DNA from: Micromonospora haikouensis
GTDB taxonomy: Bacteria > Actinomycetota > Actinomycetes > Mycobacteriales > Micromonosporaceae
Assembly (NCBI RefSeq): GCF_900091595.1
Contig: NZ_FMCW01000021.1
Location: 82,875 to 146,874, forward strand
Direction: 5' to 3'
DNA: 64,000 nucleotides
Below the pieces are notes generated by a model, which had not been told where the DNA came from, did not search any database, and worked only from the letters and a program-made list of their open reading frames with translations. Position 1 is the stretch's first letter. Each line of letters opens with the position of its first letter. A program made the position numbers and the translations under genes. Of the stretch, positions 22,825 to 31,576 are shown one piece after another.

Positions 22825-24027
22825 GTGACCGACACATCCGAGGCGACGATCCAGCGCTACCCGTTCGGCGATCCCGACCGGCTCAACCTCGATCCGCGCT
22901 ACGCCCGGTTGCGCCGGGACGAGCCGCTGATCCGGGTCCGCCTGCCGTACGGCGAGCCGGCGTGGCTGGCCACCCGGCACGCCGACGTGCGTACCGTGCT
23001 CGGCGACGCCCGGTTCAGCCGGGCCGCCGCCGTGGGGCGCGACGAGCCGCGCAACACCGCGCGGCAGATCCAGGGCGGCATCCTGTCCATGGACCCGCCC
23101 GACCACACCCGCCTGCGCCGGCTCGTGGCCCGCGCGTTCACCGCGCGCCGGGTCGAGGAGCTGCGGCCCCGCACCCGGCAGATCGCCGACGAGCTGGTCG
23201 ACAACCTGCTCGCCGCCGGCCCGCCGGCCGACCTGGTGGAGCACGTGGCCACCCCGCTGCCGATCCGGGTCATCTGCGACCTGCTCGGGGTGCCGGTCAC
23301 CGACCAGGATCGGTTCCACACCTGGTCGGAGGCGATCGTCTCGACCACCTCGCTCAGTCCGGAGCGGATCCAGCAGTACATCGACAACCTGTTCGCGTAC
23401 ATGGGGGAGCTGATCGCGCGGCGGCGCGACGAACCCACCGACGACCTGATCGGCGCGATGGTCCGGGCCCGCGACGCCGACGACCGGCTCAGCGAGGAGG
23501 AGGTGGTCCAGCTCGCGGCGGGGCTGCTCGCCGCCGGCCACGAGACCACCGTCACGCAGATCCCCAACTTCGCGTACGTCCTGCTGCAGCACCCCGACGA
23601 GTGGGCCCGCCTGCGGGCCGACCGGACGCTGGTCCCCCGCGCGGTCGAGGAGCTGATGCGCTTCGTCCCGCTCGGCGCGACCGCCGCCTTCGCCCGCTAC
23701 GCGAAGGAGGACGTCGAGATCGGCGGCGTGCTCGTGCGCGCGGGTGAGCCGGTGGTCGTGTCGATCCCGTCGGCCAACCGCGACGAGACGGTCTTCGCCG
23801 ACGCCGACCGGCTCGACCTGGGCCGGGAGGTCAACCCGCACCTGGGCTTCGGGCACGGGGTGCACCACTGCGTCGGCGCCCAGCTCGCCCGGATGGAGCT
23901 CCAGGTGGTGCTGGACACGCTGCTCGACCGCACCCCGGGGCTGCGCCTGGCGGTGCCCGAGCCGGAGCTGGTCTGGAAGAGCGGCCTGCTGGTACGCGGC
24001 CTCACCGCGATGCCGGTGGCCTGGTGA
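22825..24027 (+). CDS. Cytochrome P450
   Basis: This 400-aa bacterial class I P450 has the I-helix oxygen-binding motif AGHETT (residues 237-242), ExxR (Glu276-Arg279, EELMR), and the heme loop FGHGVHHCVGAQLAR with the axial cysteine at 349. A ferredoxin gene follows 13 nt downstream and probably supplies electrons. It resembles the CYP105/CYP107 group of actinomycete biosynthetic and xenobiotic P450s, but the substrate is unknown and no biosynthetic genes are nearby. GTG at 22825 with GAGGGAG 7 nt upstream. Confidence 0.95.
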   Translation: MTDTSEATIQRYPFGDPDRLNLDPRYARLRRDEPLIRVRLPYGEPAWLATRHADVRTVLGDARFSRAAAVGRDEPRNTARQIQGGILSMDPPDHTRLRRLVARAFTARRVEELRPRTRQIADELVDNLLAAGPPADLVEHVATPLPIRVICDLLGVPVTDQDRFHTWSEAIVSTTSLSPERIQQYIDNLFAYMGELIARRRDEPTDDLIGAMVRARDADDRLSEEEVVQLAAGLLAAGHETTVTQIPNFAYVLLQHPDEWARLRADRTLVPRAVEELMRFVPLGATAAFARYAKEDVEIGGVLVRAGEPVVVSIPSANRDETVFADADRLDLGREVNPHLGFGHGVHHCVGAQLARMELQVVLDTLLDRTPGLRLAVPEPELVWKSGLLVRGLTAMPVAW

Positions 24028-24040
24028 GGGGGAGGATCAG

Positions 24041-24289
24041 GTGAGCATGGAGGAAGGGCAGTCCGGCCCGGGGTGGCGGCTGCACGTGGACCCGACCCGG
24101 TGCATCGGCTCGGGCATCTGCGCCGGCACGGCACCCAGGCACTTCGGCCTGGTGGACGGGTTGTCCCGCCCGCTGGCCGAGCGGGTGTCCCCGGCGCAGG
24201 CGGTGCTCGACGCGGCCGACTCCTGCCCGATGGAGGCGATCCTCGTCTCCGAGGCGGACAGTCGCCGACGGATCGCCCCCGAGCCGTGA
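24041..24289 (+). CDS. Ferredoxin, [3Fe-4S]-type
   Basis: This 82-aa protein has the P450-partner ferredoxin pattern: CIGSGICAGTAPRHF (Cys-x5-Cys) and SCPMEAI with the third cysteine. The fourth ligand of the 4Fe-4S form is absent, so a [3Fe-4S] cluster is expected. It lies 13 nt after the P450 gene and should transfer electrons to it; a ferredoxin reductase must come from elsewhere. GTG at 24041 with GGGGGAGGA upstream. Confidence 0.9.
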   Translation: MSMEEGQSGPGWRLHVDPTRCIGSGICAGTAPRHFGLVDGLSRPLAERVSPAQAVLDAADSCPMEAILVSEADSRRRIAPEP

Positions 24290-24328
24290 CCGGCGACGCA
24301 CCCACCATCCACTGAGGACGAACGCATC

Positions 24329-24369
24329 GCCGCCTGCCGGGTCGCCCGGGGGAGGGCCCGGCAGGCGGC
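24329..24369. terminator. Bidirectional terminator after ferredoxin gene
   Basis: A perfect 13-bp inverted repeat (GCCGCCTGCCGGG at 24329-24341; complement at 24357-24369) with a 15-nt loop separates the convergent ferredoxin and hemerythrin genes. Confidence 0.75.
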
Positions 24370-24385
24370 TTCGCGAGTCCCTGCG

Positions 24386-25009
24386 TCAGAGCTGCTTCTC
24401 GCGCAGCTCCTCCATGGAGGTGGGCCGGCCGCTGAGGGCGTCCCGGAGCCGGTCCACCAGGCCGGTGCCGGGGGCGAGCAGCCGGTTCGCCGGCGGGTGG
24501 TCCGGCGCGGCCGGGTGCGGCCGGGTCGGCGCCGACCTCTTCGCCGCCTGCACCCTGCCGGCCAGCTCCACCAGTTCCTCCCGGGCCATCGCGGCGCGCA
24601 GCCGGGGGAACAGGTCGGACTCCTCCTCCTGCACGTGGTGGCGGATGGCCTTGGTCAGGTGGGCCAGCAGCGGCTCGAACCGGGCCTCCGACGGGTCGAC
24701 CGATTCCAGCTCCTTCATGGTCCGCTCGGCTTCGGCGTGCTCGGCGATCTCGTGCTCGGCGAGCTGGTCGCCGTCGGGCAGCGCCCGGCGGGCGGCCGGG
24801 TAGACGTACTGCTCCTCGGCGACCGAGTGGCGGACCAGTTCGGCGATCACCACGTCGGCGAGCTGCCGGCGGTGCTCCGGGGTGCCCTGCCGGCCCTCCA
24901 GCTCCACGAAGATCGCCTCCACCTCGCGGTGGTCGGCGACGAGTACGTCCACGACGTCCTGGTCGGTCACGCCCTGCGGGTGGTCGGTCCTGCTCTGCGG
25001 GTCGGTCAT
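24386..25009 (-). CDS. Hemerythrin HHE cation-binding domain protein
   Basis: This 207-aa protein has the iron-ligand pattern of bacterial hemerythrins: DVLVADHREVEAIFVELEG, RHSVAEEQYVYP, LAEHEIAEHAEAERTMKEL and HHVQEEESDLFPRLRAAM. Its likely role is oxygen, nitric oxide or iron sensing or scavenging. A C-terminal Pro-rich tail (residues about 155-207) is extra. ATG at 25009 has AAGGGG 6 nt upstream. The next two genes on the same strand are small redox/membrane proteins, but spacing of about 70 nt makes an operon only possible. Confidence 0.9.
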   Translation of the reverse strand: MTDPQSRTDHPQGVTDQDVVDVLVADHREVEAIFVELEGRQGTPEHRRQLADVVIAELVRHSVAEEQYVYPAARRALPDGDQLAEHEIAEHAEAERTMKELESVDPSEARFEPLLAHLTKAIRHHVQEEESDLFPRLRAAMAREELVELAGRVQAAKRSAPTRPHPAAPDHPPANRLLAPGTGLVDRLRDALSGRPTSMEELREKQL

Positions 25010-25080
25010 GTCGTACCCCTTACCGGTTGCGGGATCGGTCGGTGCTGAGGCTGGTACCCCGACGCGACCGTCCGAACCGG

Positions 25081-25488
25081 TCAGAGACTGCCCAGCACCC
25101 GGGTCACGGCGATCTCGATGACGACCCGCTGCGGATTGGGGCGCGGGACGCGGTAGCGCTCGGCGTACCGGCGCTCGGCCTCGGCGACCGACGCCGGGTC
25201 GGCGCGCAGCACCGCCCGACCCTCCACGGTCAGCCAGCGCCTCCCGTCGACGTGACAGACCGCCACCGGGGTGCCCGCCGCGCCGGCCGCCGCGACGTGC
25301 CGGGCCTTGGCCGACGTGCCCGACGTGATCACCCGGGCGAGGCCGGCGGCCGGGTCGAGGGTCATCCCGACCGGTACGACGTGCGGGGTCCCGTCCGCGC
25401 GCAGCGTCGTCAGGGTGGCCAGGTGCCGCTCCCGGCAGAACGCGAGGACCCGTTCGTCGTGGATGCCCAACCGATGGTCGCCCGGCAT
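25081..25488 (-). CDS. PPOX-class flavin/F420-binding split-barrel protein
   Basis: This 135-aa protein has the split-barrel pattern of the Pyridox_oxidase-like/F420-dependent family: HLATLTTLRADGTPHVVPVG, GLARVITSGTSAKARHVAAA, VAVCHVDGRRWLTVEGRAVL and the C-terminal RVVIEIAVTRVLG. In actinobacteria such proteins usually bind F420 and reduce or bind flavin-like substrates. The cofactor cannot be fixed from this sequence. Start ATG at 25488 is preceded by GGGGGCGGGA; an upstream in-frame ATG at 25566 would add a disordered leader overlapping the ykvA stop region. Confidence 0.85.
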   Translation of the reverse strand: MPGDHRLGIHDERVLAFCRERHLATLTTLRADGTPHVVPVGMTLDPAAGLARVITSGTSAKARHVAAAGAAGTPVAVCHVDGRRWLTVEGRAVLRADPASVAEAERRYAERYRVPRPNPQRVVIEIAVTRVLGSL

Positions 25489-25575
25489 TGTCCCGCCCCC
25501 GTCCGATCCGGCCGCCCCGCGCGGGCCCCTGTGCGGCCTTTTCGTGCGGGGCCCGGCCCCGATCATGGCACGGGC

Positions 25576-25908
25576 TCAGCCGACCGGGCGGCGCGTCCTG
25601 CCTTCCTGGGGCTCGGGCTGGCCGGGGAGCTGCCGCTGGGCGGCGCGGTGCTGCCGGACCAGCCGGCCCAGGTAGAGCAGGGCGGCGGCGAGCACCCCGA
25701 TGTCGTCGAGGTAGATCGGGTCGGGCAGCACGTCGATCGGGAAGATCGTGTAGGCCAGCGCGCCCCAGAAGGCGACCTTGCCGCCGACGCCCAGCGTGCC
25801 GAGCAGCTTGCGGGTGCGGACCACCCGTACGGCCAGCACGATGGCGCCGACGAGTGTCGCCGCCACGATGAGGCCGGCGACGACCAGCAGCCAGGTGCGC
25901 TCCGTCAT
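25576..25908 (-). CDS. YkvA/DUF1232 family small membrane protein
   Basis: This 110-aa protein has an N-terminal membrane helix (LLVVAGLIVAATLVGAIVLA) and the DUF1232 signature KVAFWGALAYTIFPIDVLPD-PIYLDDIGVLAAALLYL. The function is unknown; YkvA-like proteins are small conserved membrane proteins. ATG at 25908. A dispersed repeat copy lies directly upstream. Confidence 0.88.
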   Translation of the reverse strand: MTERTWLLVVAGLIVAATLVGAIVLAVRVVRTRKLLGTLGVGGKVAFWGALAYTIFPIDVLPDPIYLDDIGVLAAALLYLGRLVRQHRAAQRQLPGQPEPQEGRTRRPVG

Positions 25909-25930
25909 GCGCCCACGCTAGCCGACCGGT

Positions 25931-25985
25931 GGTAAGGAAGGGCCCCCTGTTAACGCCTCCGGTCGAGAGGGGTCCCCTTCTCACC
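25931..25985 (-). repeat. Dispersed ~55-bp element, copy 2 (inverse of copy 1)
   Basis: Read on the minus strand it begins GGTGAGAAGGG and ends GCGTTAACAGGGGGCCCTTC followed by CTTACC, matching copy 1 at 15811-15862 at both ends. The centre differs. It lies between the YkvA and the coiled-coil membrane protein genes. Confidence 0.7.
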
Positions 25986-26021
25986 ACGGCGGCGGGGGCG
26001 GCCCGGCGGTGCCGGGCCCGC

Positions 26022-26840
26022 TCAGGCCGGGACGGCGGCCCGGCCCCGCGCCACGGCCGGCTTCTGCCGGGCGACCACCGGCATCTCCCGGGTCTGCTCG
26101 GCGGCCGGCGACGGCTCGTCGCCCACCCCGGGCAGCAGCGACTCCTGCTCCTGCGGGGCGGGCACGGTCGCGGCGAAGGCCTCGTCCCGCAGGCTGCGCG
26201 CGGCGACGGCGGCCTGCCCGGCGGCCCGCCAGGCGGCCTGCTCGCGCTCCCGGGCGGCCTCCTGCCGGGCGCGCAGGTGGTCGCGTACGGCGCGGCGCAG
26301 CACCAGCTCCTGGTCGACCGGGTGCAGCCGGGGGTCCCACCCGTTGCGGTGCGCGAACACGTCGCTGAGCTGCTCCTCCGACAGCTCCCGACGCCAGTAC
26401 GCGTCCAGCGCGGCCCGGTGCAGGTAGCGCTCGCGGTCGGCGTACTCGGCGGGGGTGCGCTCGGTGTGCGGGCGGGGCAGGGCCGTGGCGGCGGCCAGCC
26501 GGCGGACGTCGGCCTCCGCCGTCTCGTACGCCTGCCACGCGGCCTCGACCTCGTCCTGTGCGGACAGCCACTCGGCCCGCATCCGGCCGGCGGTCGCCGC
26601 GGCCCGTTCCGCCGCGGTCGCCACCTCGTCGGCGTACCGGCGCTGGGCCCGTTCCTCGGCGGCCTCCTCCAAGAGGCTGGGCATGGCGGCCTCGCGGATC
26701 CGCCCGCCGATCACGGAGCGGAACAGGTCGGGCCGGGCGACCAGGCCGGCCACGGCGACGACGGCGAGGACGAGCAGGGCCAGCCAGATCGCGGCGGCCC
26801 GGGGCACGTCGAGCAGGACGGAGGAGAGGGCGGTCTGCAT
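26022..26840 (-). CDS. Membrane-anchored coiled-coil protein, function unknown
   Basis: This 272-aa protein has one N-terminal helix (AAAIWLALLVLAVVAVAGLV) followed by about 180 residues rich in Ala, Glu and Arg with coiled-coil character (EEAAEERAQRRYADEVATAA; DEVEAAWQAYETAEADVRRL). The C-terminal tail is disordered. No catalytic motif is visible. ATG at 26840 is preferred over GTG at 26849 because GGAGG-like sequence is spaced correctly for the former. It may act as an envelope scaffold. Confidence 0.65.
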   Translation of the reverse strand: MQTALSSVLLDVPRAAAIWLALLVLAVVAVAGLVARPDLFRSVIGGRIREAAMPSLLEEAAEERAQRRYADEVATAAERAAATAGRMRAEWLSAQDEVEAAWQAYETAEADVRRLAAATALPRPHTERTPAEYADRERYLHRAALDAYWRRELSEEQLSDVFAHRNGWDPRLHPVDQELVLRRAVRDHLRARQEAAREREQAAWRAAGQAAVAARSLRDEAFAATVPAPQEQESLLPGVGDEPSPAAEQTREMPVVARQKPAVARGRAAVPA

Positions 26841-27082
26841 GAGGGGCACCTCGGAGGGGACGAAGTGGACTGACGGTCGGGGCCCGCGGTGCGGGCGGGG
26901 GCCGCGCGTCGACCGGTGCCGGACGGGGCCCTACCGGGGTCGTCACCGGGGCGGGTGACGGCGGGCGGGGTCGTCGGCGGCGCGGGGCGCGGCGGGTGGC
27001 GGGCTCGCGGCGGGCCGGTGCGGTGCCGGCGCGGCGGTACGACGCCGGGGCGGACCGGATCGGCGGCTGGTGGCGGCCCGGG

Positions 27083-27505
27083 TCAGTGCCGGGGCGGCCC
27101 GCGCCGGACGACGGCGCCGGCGGCCGGGTCGACGGCGGGCCGGTCGGCCGGGACGGCCGCCACGGGCCCGCCCACCGGGGCGGGGACCGGCCGCCGCGCG
27201 TCGCCGACGACCGGGCGGGCGTGCTGGGCGGCCGAATCGGTGCGCGGCTCGGCCGTCGCGGCGGGGCCCAGCGAGTCGACCCGGCTGGCCACCACGACGG
27301 TGTGGGCCGGGCCGGTGGCCGCGGACGCCATGGCGGGAGCGCCGGCCGTGAGGGCGGCGACGCCGCCGAGGCCGACGGCGAGGACGAGGGTGGTCAGCGC
27401 GAGGCGACCCAACTCCCCGATGCGGCGCAGCCTCGACCGCCACGAGAGGCGCATCCCGCGCAGCGTCGCCGGCAGGGACGGCCGGGCGAACGCTACGGAC
27501 TGCAC
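27083..27505 (-). CDS. Small secreted or single-pass protein, function unknown
   Basis: The 140-aa frame starts GTG at 27505 with a TAGGTT -10-like hexamer only 6-7 nt upstream and no ribosome site, suggesting a leaderless transcript. A basic region (LSWRSRLRRIGELGR) precedes one hydrophobic segment (LALTTLVLAVGLGGVAALTA) and an Ala/Pro/Val-rich extracytoplasmic tail. It could be a signal-anchored protein. The low-complexity tail overlaps GC-rich frames on the other strand, so confidence is moderate. Confidence 0.5.
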   Translation of the reverse strand: MQSVAFARPSLPATLRGMRLSWRSRLRRIGELGRLALTTLVLAVGLGGVAALTAGAPAMASAATGPAHTVVVASRVDSLGPAATAEPRTDSAAQHARPVVGDARRPVPAPVGGPVAAVPADRPAVDPAAGAVVRRGPPRH

Positions 27506-27764
27506 GACACCAACCTATCGCCGTTGCGGCCCGTCCGCAGCCTCCGCGGTCGGCCCGGCTGGTGACCCGGGCCACGACCCGCCGCAGTGGACAGAAGGTT
27601 CCCGTCGGGATACGACGGTCGCGCCGCCGGCGGATGCATCGACGGCCATGAGAATGCTGACAGTTTCCCGGCGGCGGCCCCGGGCACCTGTCGGGCAGCG
27701 CGGCCCCGCCGTCGCCCGTGGGGTGCCGCACCCCACGGTGGAGCCCAAGACCGGAGGAGACCCC

Positions 27765-28376
27765 ATGGGAGTACGTCGACAGGTGGCGCACGCCGTCGCC
27801 GCCACCGCCCTGCTCGTGGCCGCGACGGTGGCGGCCACCGGCGCGCCCGCCAGCGCCGCGCCGTCGGTGGACGCCGCGGCGGTGACCCCGGTGGCGGCGG
27901 TCGACCTCCAGCGCTACGCCGGGGACTGGTACCAGGTCGCCGCGATCCCGGCGATCTTCGAGATCCAGTGCTTCAAGAACGTGCGGGCCCGGTACGACGT
28001 CCAGCCCGACGGCACCGTCGGGGTGCGCAACACCTGCCGGACGATCCTCGGCACCACCAGCGCGGTCACCGGCCGGGCCCGCAGCGAGAACCCGCCGGCC
28101 AACTCGGTGCTGACCGTCTCGTTCCTGGAGGTCGGCGGGCGCTGGCTCTACTTCGGTGGGCCGAACTACGTGGTCATGGGCCTCGACGCGGACTACCGCT
28201 GGGCCGTCGTCGGCGACCCGGACCGCCGCACCGGCTTCGTGCTGTCGCGCGGGCCGGCGCTGGGCGGCGCCGAACTGGCCGAGGCGAAGGCGGTGCTGAC
28301 CGCCAACGGCTACGACCTCTGCGACTTCCGCACCACCCGGCAGGACGGCGGGGCCGACGCCGGCAGCTTCTGCTGA
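27765..28376 (+). CDS. Secreted lipocalin (Blc-like)
   Basis: This 203-aa protein has a signal peptide (VAHAVAATALLVAATVAATG, cleavage after ASA near 29) and a lipocalin domain with the GxW motif in YAGDWYQVAAIP, the VRARYDVQPDGTVGVRNTC strand pair, YVVMGLDADYRWAVVGDP and a C-terminal helix ELAEAKAVLTANGYDLC. Four cysteines probably form disulfides. Bacterial lipocalins bind fatty acids or similar lipids at the envelope. ATG at 27765 with GGAGGAGA 5 nt upstream. It is monocistronic, with a strong hairpin downstream. Confidence 0.9.
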   Translation: MGVRRQVAHAVAATALLVAATVAATGAPASAAPSVDAAAVTPVAAVDLQRYAGDWYQVAAIPAIFEIQCFKNVRARYDVQPDGTVGVRNTCRTILGTTSAVTGRARSENPPANSVLTVSFLEVGGRWLYFGGPNYVVMGLDADYRWAVVGDPDRRTGFVLSRGPALGGAELAEAKAVLTANGYDLCDFRTTRQDGGADAGSFC

Positions 28377-28381
28377 CCGCC

Positions 28382-28434
28382 CGGCCGGCCCGTCGACGCC
28401 CGGCCTGCCAGCAGGGGGCGCGACGGGCCGGCCG
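28382..28434. terminator. Bidirectional terminator after lipocalin gene
   Basis: A perfect 14-bp inverted repeat (CGGCCGGCCCGTCG at 28382-28395; complement at 28421-28434) with a 25-nt loop lies between the convergent lipocalin and ABC permease genes. Confidence 0.6.
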
Positions 28435-28511
28435 CCCGGCCCACGCCGGCCCTCGTCGGCCGGCGCGGGGAGTGACCGGGGCGGCGTCGGCCGGCCGGCT
28501 CCGGGCCGGCG

Positions 28512-30809
28512 TCACTCGGTCCGCAGGCCCGCCGGCCGGGTCAGCCGCCACAGGGCGGGCAGGCTCGCGCCGGTGACCAGCAGCACCACGCCGCCGCCGA
28601 GGGCGACCCCGAGGCCGACCACCGGCCAGCTCACCGAGACCGGCGCGCCGACCATGCGCAGCAGCACCGCCCCGAGGCCCAGGCCGAAGGCGACGGCGAG
28701 GCCGAGCCCGACGAGCACCGGCACGGCCGCCTGCCACAGCACCGACAGGCCCAGCGTGCGGCGCGGGGTGCCGACGGCGGCCAGCATGGCCAGCAGGCGG
28801 CGGCGCTCCCGCAACTGCTCCAGTACGCCGACGAGCATGCTCGCGCCGAGCAGCAGCAGGGTCACCGCGACGCCGACGACGAGGCCGCGCTTGACGTTGA
28901 CGAACTGCGTGGCCTGGCGTTCCTCGTCCAGCGCGAGGACCTGGGCGCGCAGGTCCACCTCGGCGGCGGCGTTGCGGACCCGCTCCAGCGCGTCGGGGTC
29001 GTCCGGGTCGAGGCTGAGCAGCGCCTGCGCTCGCAGTCCCGTCCAGGCGGCGTCGGCCGCGCCGGGGGTGACCAGCAGGCCCGCGCCGATCCAGCCGGCG
29101 GGGTCCGGTATCGCCGGCACGGTGCGTAGCCGCCGCGGCAGGGTCCAGGCCGTCTCGCTTCCGCTCACGGTCACCCGGTCGCCGGGGCCGAAGCCGGTGA
29201 GCTGCTGCTCGCCGGCCGGCGGTTGGGCGAGGAAGACGTCGCCGTCGGCGCAGGGGCCGAGCCGCGCGTACTCGGCCAGGGTGGCGCAGTCGCCGATGCG
29301 CACGTCGGCGGTGCGGTTGGCCGCGCCGCTGCCAAGCGCGAAGGTGCCCGACGTGCCCGCGCTGCGGGTGACGCCCGGCGCGGCGGCCAGCCGGGCCAGC
29401 GCCGCGCCGGGGTCGGGCAGCTCGTCGAAGTTGACGAACACCTGGGCCCGGGAGGTGTCCTGGCCGGTGCGGGTGGTGAACCGCGCCTCCACCCCGGCGA
29501 CGAGCATCTGCAGGCCGATGCTGCCCGCCACCGCCACCGCCACGCCGCTGACCAGGCGCGCGGAGGTGGCGCTGTCCAGTTGCAACCGGCGCACCGCGAG
29601 CTGCCAGGGGACCGGGCCGCCGTGCAGCCGGCGTACGGCGAGGTCGACCAGCCAGGGCAGCAGGGTGACCGTGCCGACCAGCAGCAGCACCGCCCCCGCC
29701 GCCACCTGGTAGTCGGCGGTGTCGGCGCGGCCCTTGCCCACACCGGTCAGCGGGTAGAGCAGCGCCAGCCCGGCGGCCGGCAGCAGCAGCCGCCACCACA
29801 GGCGGCGACGCACGGCCGCGCCCTGGCGGCTCACCCCGAGGGGCTCGACGACGACCCGGCGCAGCGCGACGAGCGCCACCAGGACGGCGAGCACCGGCAC
29901 CGCGACCGCGACCGCCGCCACCAGGGCCGGGGCGGGGCGCAGGTCCGCCGCGTACACGCTGATGTCGCGGAGGGTGACCAGCGGGGCGAGCTGGCGGCCA
30001 GCGGCGAAGAGGACGCCGCCGACGGCGAGGCCGAACACCGCGCCGGCCGCCGCCTCGCCCGCGGCGATCCGCCGGACCATCGCGGTGTCGGCGCCGAGCA
30101 GGCGCAGGGCGGCGAGCCGGCGGTCCCGGCGGTCCCCGCCGAAGCGGACCGCCGCGCCGACGAAGACGACGATCGGCAGCAGCAGCACCACGACGACGAC
30201 CACGACGAGGACCATCAGCACCGGCGAGAACTCCTCGCCGGGCTCCCCGCCGCCGAACTGGTCGCGCCGCACGGCCCACTCGTCGGTGAGGTCCGCGCTG
30301 CCGAGATAGAAGGCCAGCTCACCGGGGCCGGCGAGGCCCTGCGCGCCGATCGTGCCGGCGACCCGCGCGCCGCCGAGCCGGGGCGCGAGCAGCGGGCCGT
30401 CGGGCGAGTCGAGCAGGTCCCGCAGCGCCGGGGAGACGACCACCTCGCCGGCCCCGGGCAGCCGGGCCAGCCCCGGCGGCACCGGCGCGGCCGGCCCCTC
30501 GGCGCGCACGATCCGGCCGCGCATCGGGCGGTCCCGGAACTCGGTGTCGACGGTCGTCACCAGCACGGTGTTGGCGGCGGCGACCCGCTCGGGTCGCCAC
30601 CCCGTGTCGTTGCGGGCCTCGTTGCGGACGGCCCGGGCGTCGAGCGCGCCCGGCACGGCGGCGGCGAGCAGCAGCATGGCCACCCCGATGCCGACGCCGA
30701 GCGCGGTCAGCGCCGCCCGCGTCCACCCGTCCCGGCCGCCGGTGACGGCCATCCGCGCGCCCATCCACAGGTCGGCCAGCACCCGGCCCCGCTTACGCGG
30801 CCCGGTCAC
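28512..30809 (-). CDS. ABC transporter permease, FtsX/MacB family (two-FtsX form)
   Basis: This 765-aa protein has two FtsX-like modules. The N-terminal helix (ALTALGVGIGVAMLLLAAAV) is followed by an extracellular domain, membrane helices (VLMVLVVVVVVVLLLPIVVF; GDRRDRRLAALRLLGADTAM), and a second copy with ERRRLLAMLAAVGTPRRTL near the C-terminus. Such permeases act by mechanotransmission to export peptides, antibiotics or lipids, or to signal envelope stress. GTG at 30809 overlaps the ATPase stop by 4 nt, so both are translated together. The PadR repressor gene begins the operon. Confidence 0.9.
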   Translation of the reverse strand: MTGPRKRGRVLADLWMGARMAVTGGRDGWTRAALTALGVGIGVAMLLLAAAVPGALDARAVRNEARNDTGWRPERVAAANTVLVTTVDTEFRDRPMRGRIVRAEGPAAPVPPGLARLPGAGEVVVSPALRDLLDSPDGPLLAPRLGGARVAGTIGAQGLAGPGELAFYLGSADLTDEWAVRRDQFGGGEPGEEFSPVLMVLVVVVVVVLLLPIVVFVGAAVRFGGDRRDRRLAALRLLGADTAMVRRIAAGEAAAGAVFGLAVGGVLFAAGRQLAPLVTLRDISVYAADLRPAPALVAAVAVAVPVLAVLVALVALRRVVVEPLGVSRQGAAVRRRLWWRLLLPAAGLALLYPLTGVGKGRADTADYQVAAGAVLLLVGTVTLLPWLVDLAVRRLHGGPVPWQLAVRRLQLDSATSARLVSGVAVAVAGSIGLQMLVAGVEARFTTRTGQDTSRAQVFVNFDELPDPGAALARLAAAPGVTRSAGTSGTFALGSGAANRTADVRIGDCATLAEYARLGPCADGDVFLAQPPAGEQQLTGFGPGDRVTVSGSETAWTLPRRLRTVPAIPDPAGWIGAGLLVTPGAADAAWTGLRAQALLSLDPDDPDALERVRNAAAEVDLRAQVLALDEERQATQFVNVKRGLVVGVAVTLLLLGASMLVGVLEQLRERRRLLAMLAAVGTPRRTLGLSVLWQAAVPVLVGLGLAVAFGLGLGAVLLRMVGAPVSVSWPVVGLGVALGGGVVLLVTGASLPALWRLTRPAGLRTE

Positions 30810-31576
30810 GCGGCCGGCTCCAGGCTGCGGGTGCGGCCGTCGCGCACCACGACCTCCCGATCCGAGTACGCGGCCACCCGCGCCTCGTGGGTCACCAGCA
30901 CCACGGCGGCACCGGTGTCCCGGGCCGCCCCGGTCAGCAGCCGCATGACCCGCTCGCCGTGCAGCGAGTCCAGCGCGCCGGTCGGCTCGTCGGCGAAGAC
31001 GACCCGAGGGGCGGTGACCAGCGCCCGGGCCACGGCGACCCGCTGGCCCTGCCCGCCGGAGACCTCGCCGGGGCGCTTGCCGGCCACGTCGCCGACCTCC
31101 AGCCGGCCGAGCCACTCGGCGGCGCGCCGCTCCGCCTCCCGCCGCCCGACCCGTTCCAGCCGCAGCGGCAGGGCCACGTTCTCCAGGCAGGTCAGTTCGG
31201 GCACGAGCTGCCCGAACTGGAACACGAAGCCGAACTGCCCCCGCCGCAGGGCGCTGAGCTCCCGGTCCGACATGGCGGTCAGGTCCGCGCCCCGGTAGGT
31301 CACCCGCCCCGAGTCGGGGCGGACGATGCCGGCGAGGCAGTGCAGCAGGGTCGACTTGCCGGAGCCGGACGGGCCCAGCACCGCCAGCACCTCGCCGGCC
31401 CGGACGGTCAGCGACGCCCCGGCGAGCGCCGGGGTGGGGCCGAAGGCCCGGTGCAGCTCCTCGGCGACGAGCAGCTCCTCCGCCGGGCTGCCCCGGTCGT
31501 GGCCGTCCGCCGGCGCCCCGCCGTCGGCGCGTCGGCCCGTCGCCGCTGCCCCGCCGTCGGCGTGGATGCCCGTCAT
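30806..31576 (-). CDS. ABC transporter ATP-binding protein (MacB/LolD family)
   Basis: The 256-aa protein has Walker A GPSGSGKST, Q-loop FGFVFQFGQLVPELT, signature GEVSGGQGQRVAVARAL, Walker B RVVFADEPTGALD and the switch His in VVLVTHEARVAA. These are the normal residues of a lipoprotein/MacB-type ATPase. The first 40 residues are Gly/Ala/Asp repeats and may not be translated as such; ATG at 31576 overlaps the PadR stop (ATGA). It drives the FtsX-like permease encoded next. The operon order is padR-ATPase-permease. Confidence 0.92.
   Translation of the reverse strand: MTGIHADGGAAATGRRADGGAPADGHDRGSPAEELLVAEELHRAFGPTPALAGASLTVRAGEVLAVLGPSGSGKSTLLHCLAGIVRPDSGRVTYRGADLTAMSDRELSALRRGQFGFVFQFGQLVPELTCLENVALPLRLERVGRREAERRAAEWLGRLEVGDVAGKRPGEVSGGQGQRVAVARALVTAPRVVFADEPTGALDSLHGERVMRLLTGAARDTGAAVVLVTHEARVAAYSDREVVVRDGRTRSLEPAA

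Noticed and set aside
22825..24289. P450-ferredoxin pair as part of a biosynthetic gene cluster
   Set aside because: Neighbouring genes are stress and housekeeping types; no core biosynthetic enzyme lies within 15 kb on either side.
26889..27764. Upstream extension of the lipocalin frame
   Set aside because: It has no start signal or signal peptide and is Arg/Gly/Thr low-complexity; the lipocalin has a good ribosome site and signal peptide at 27765.
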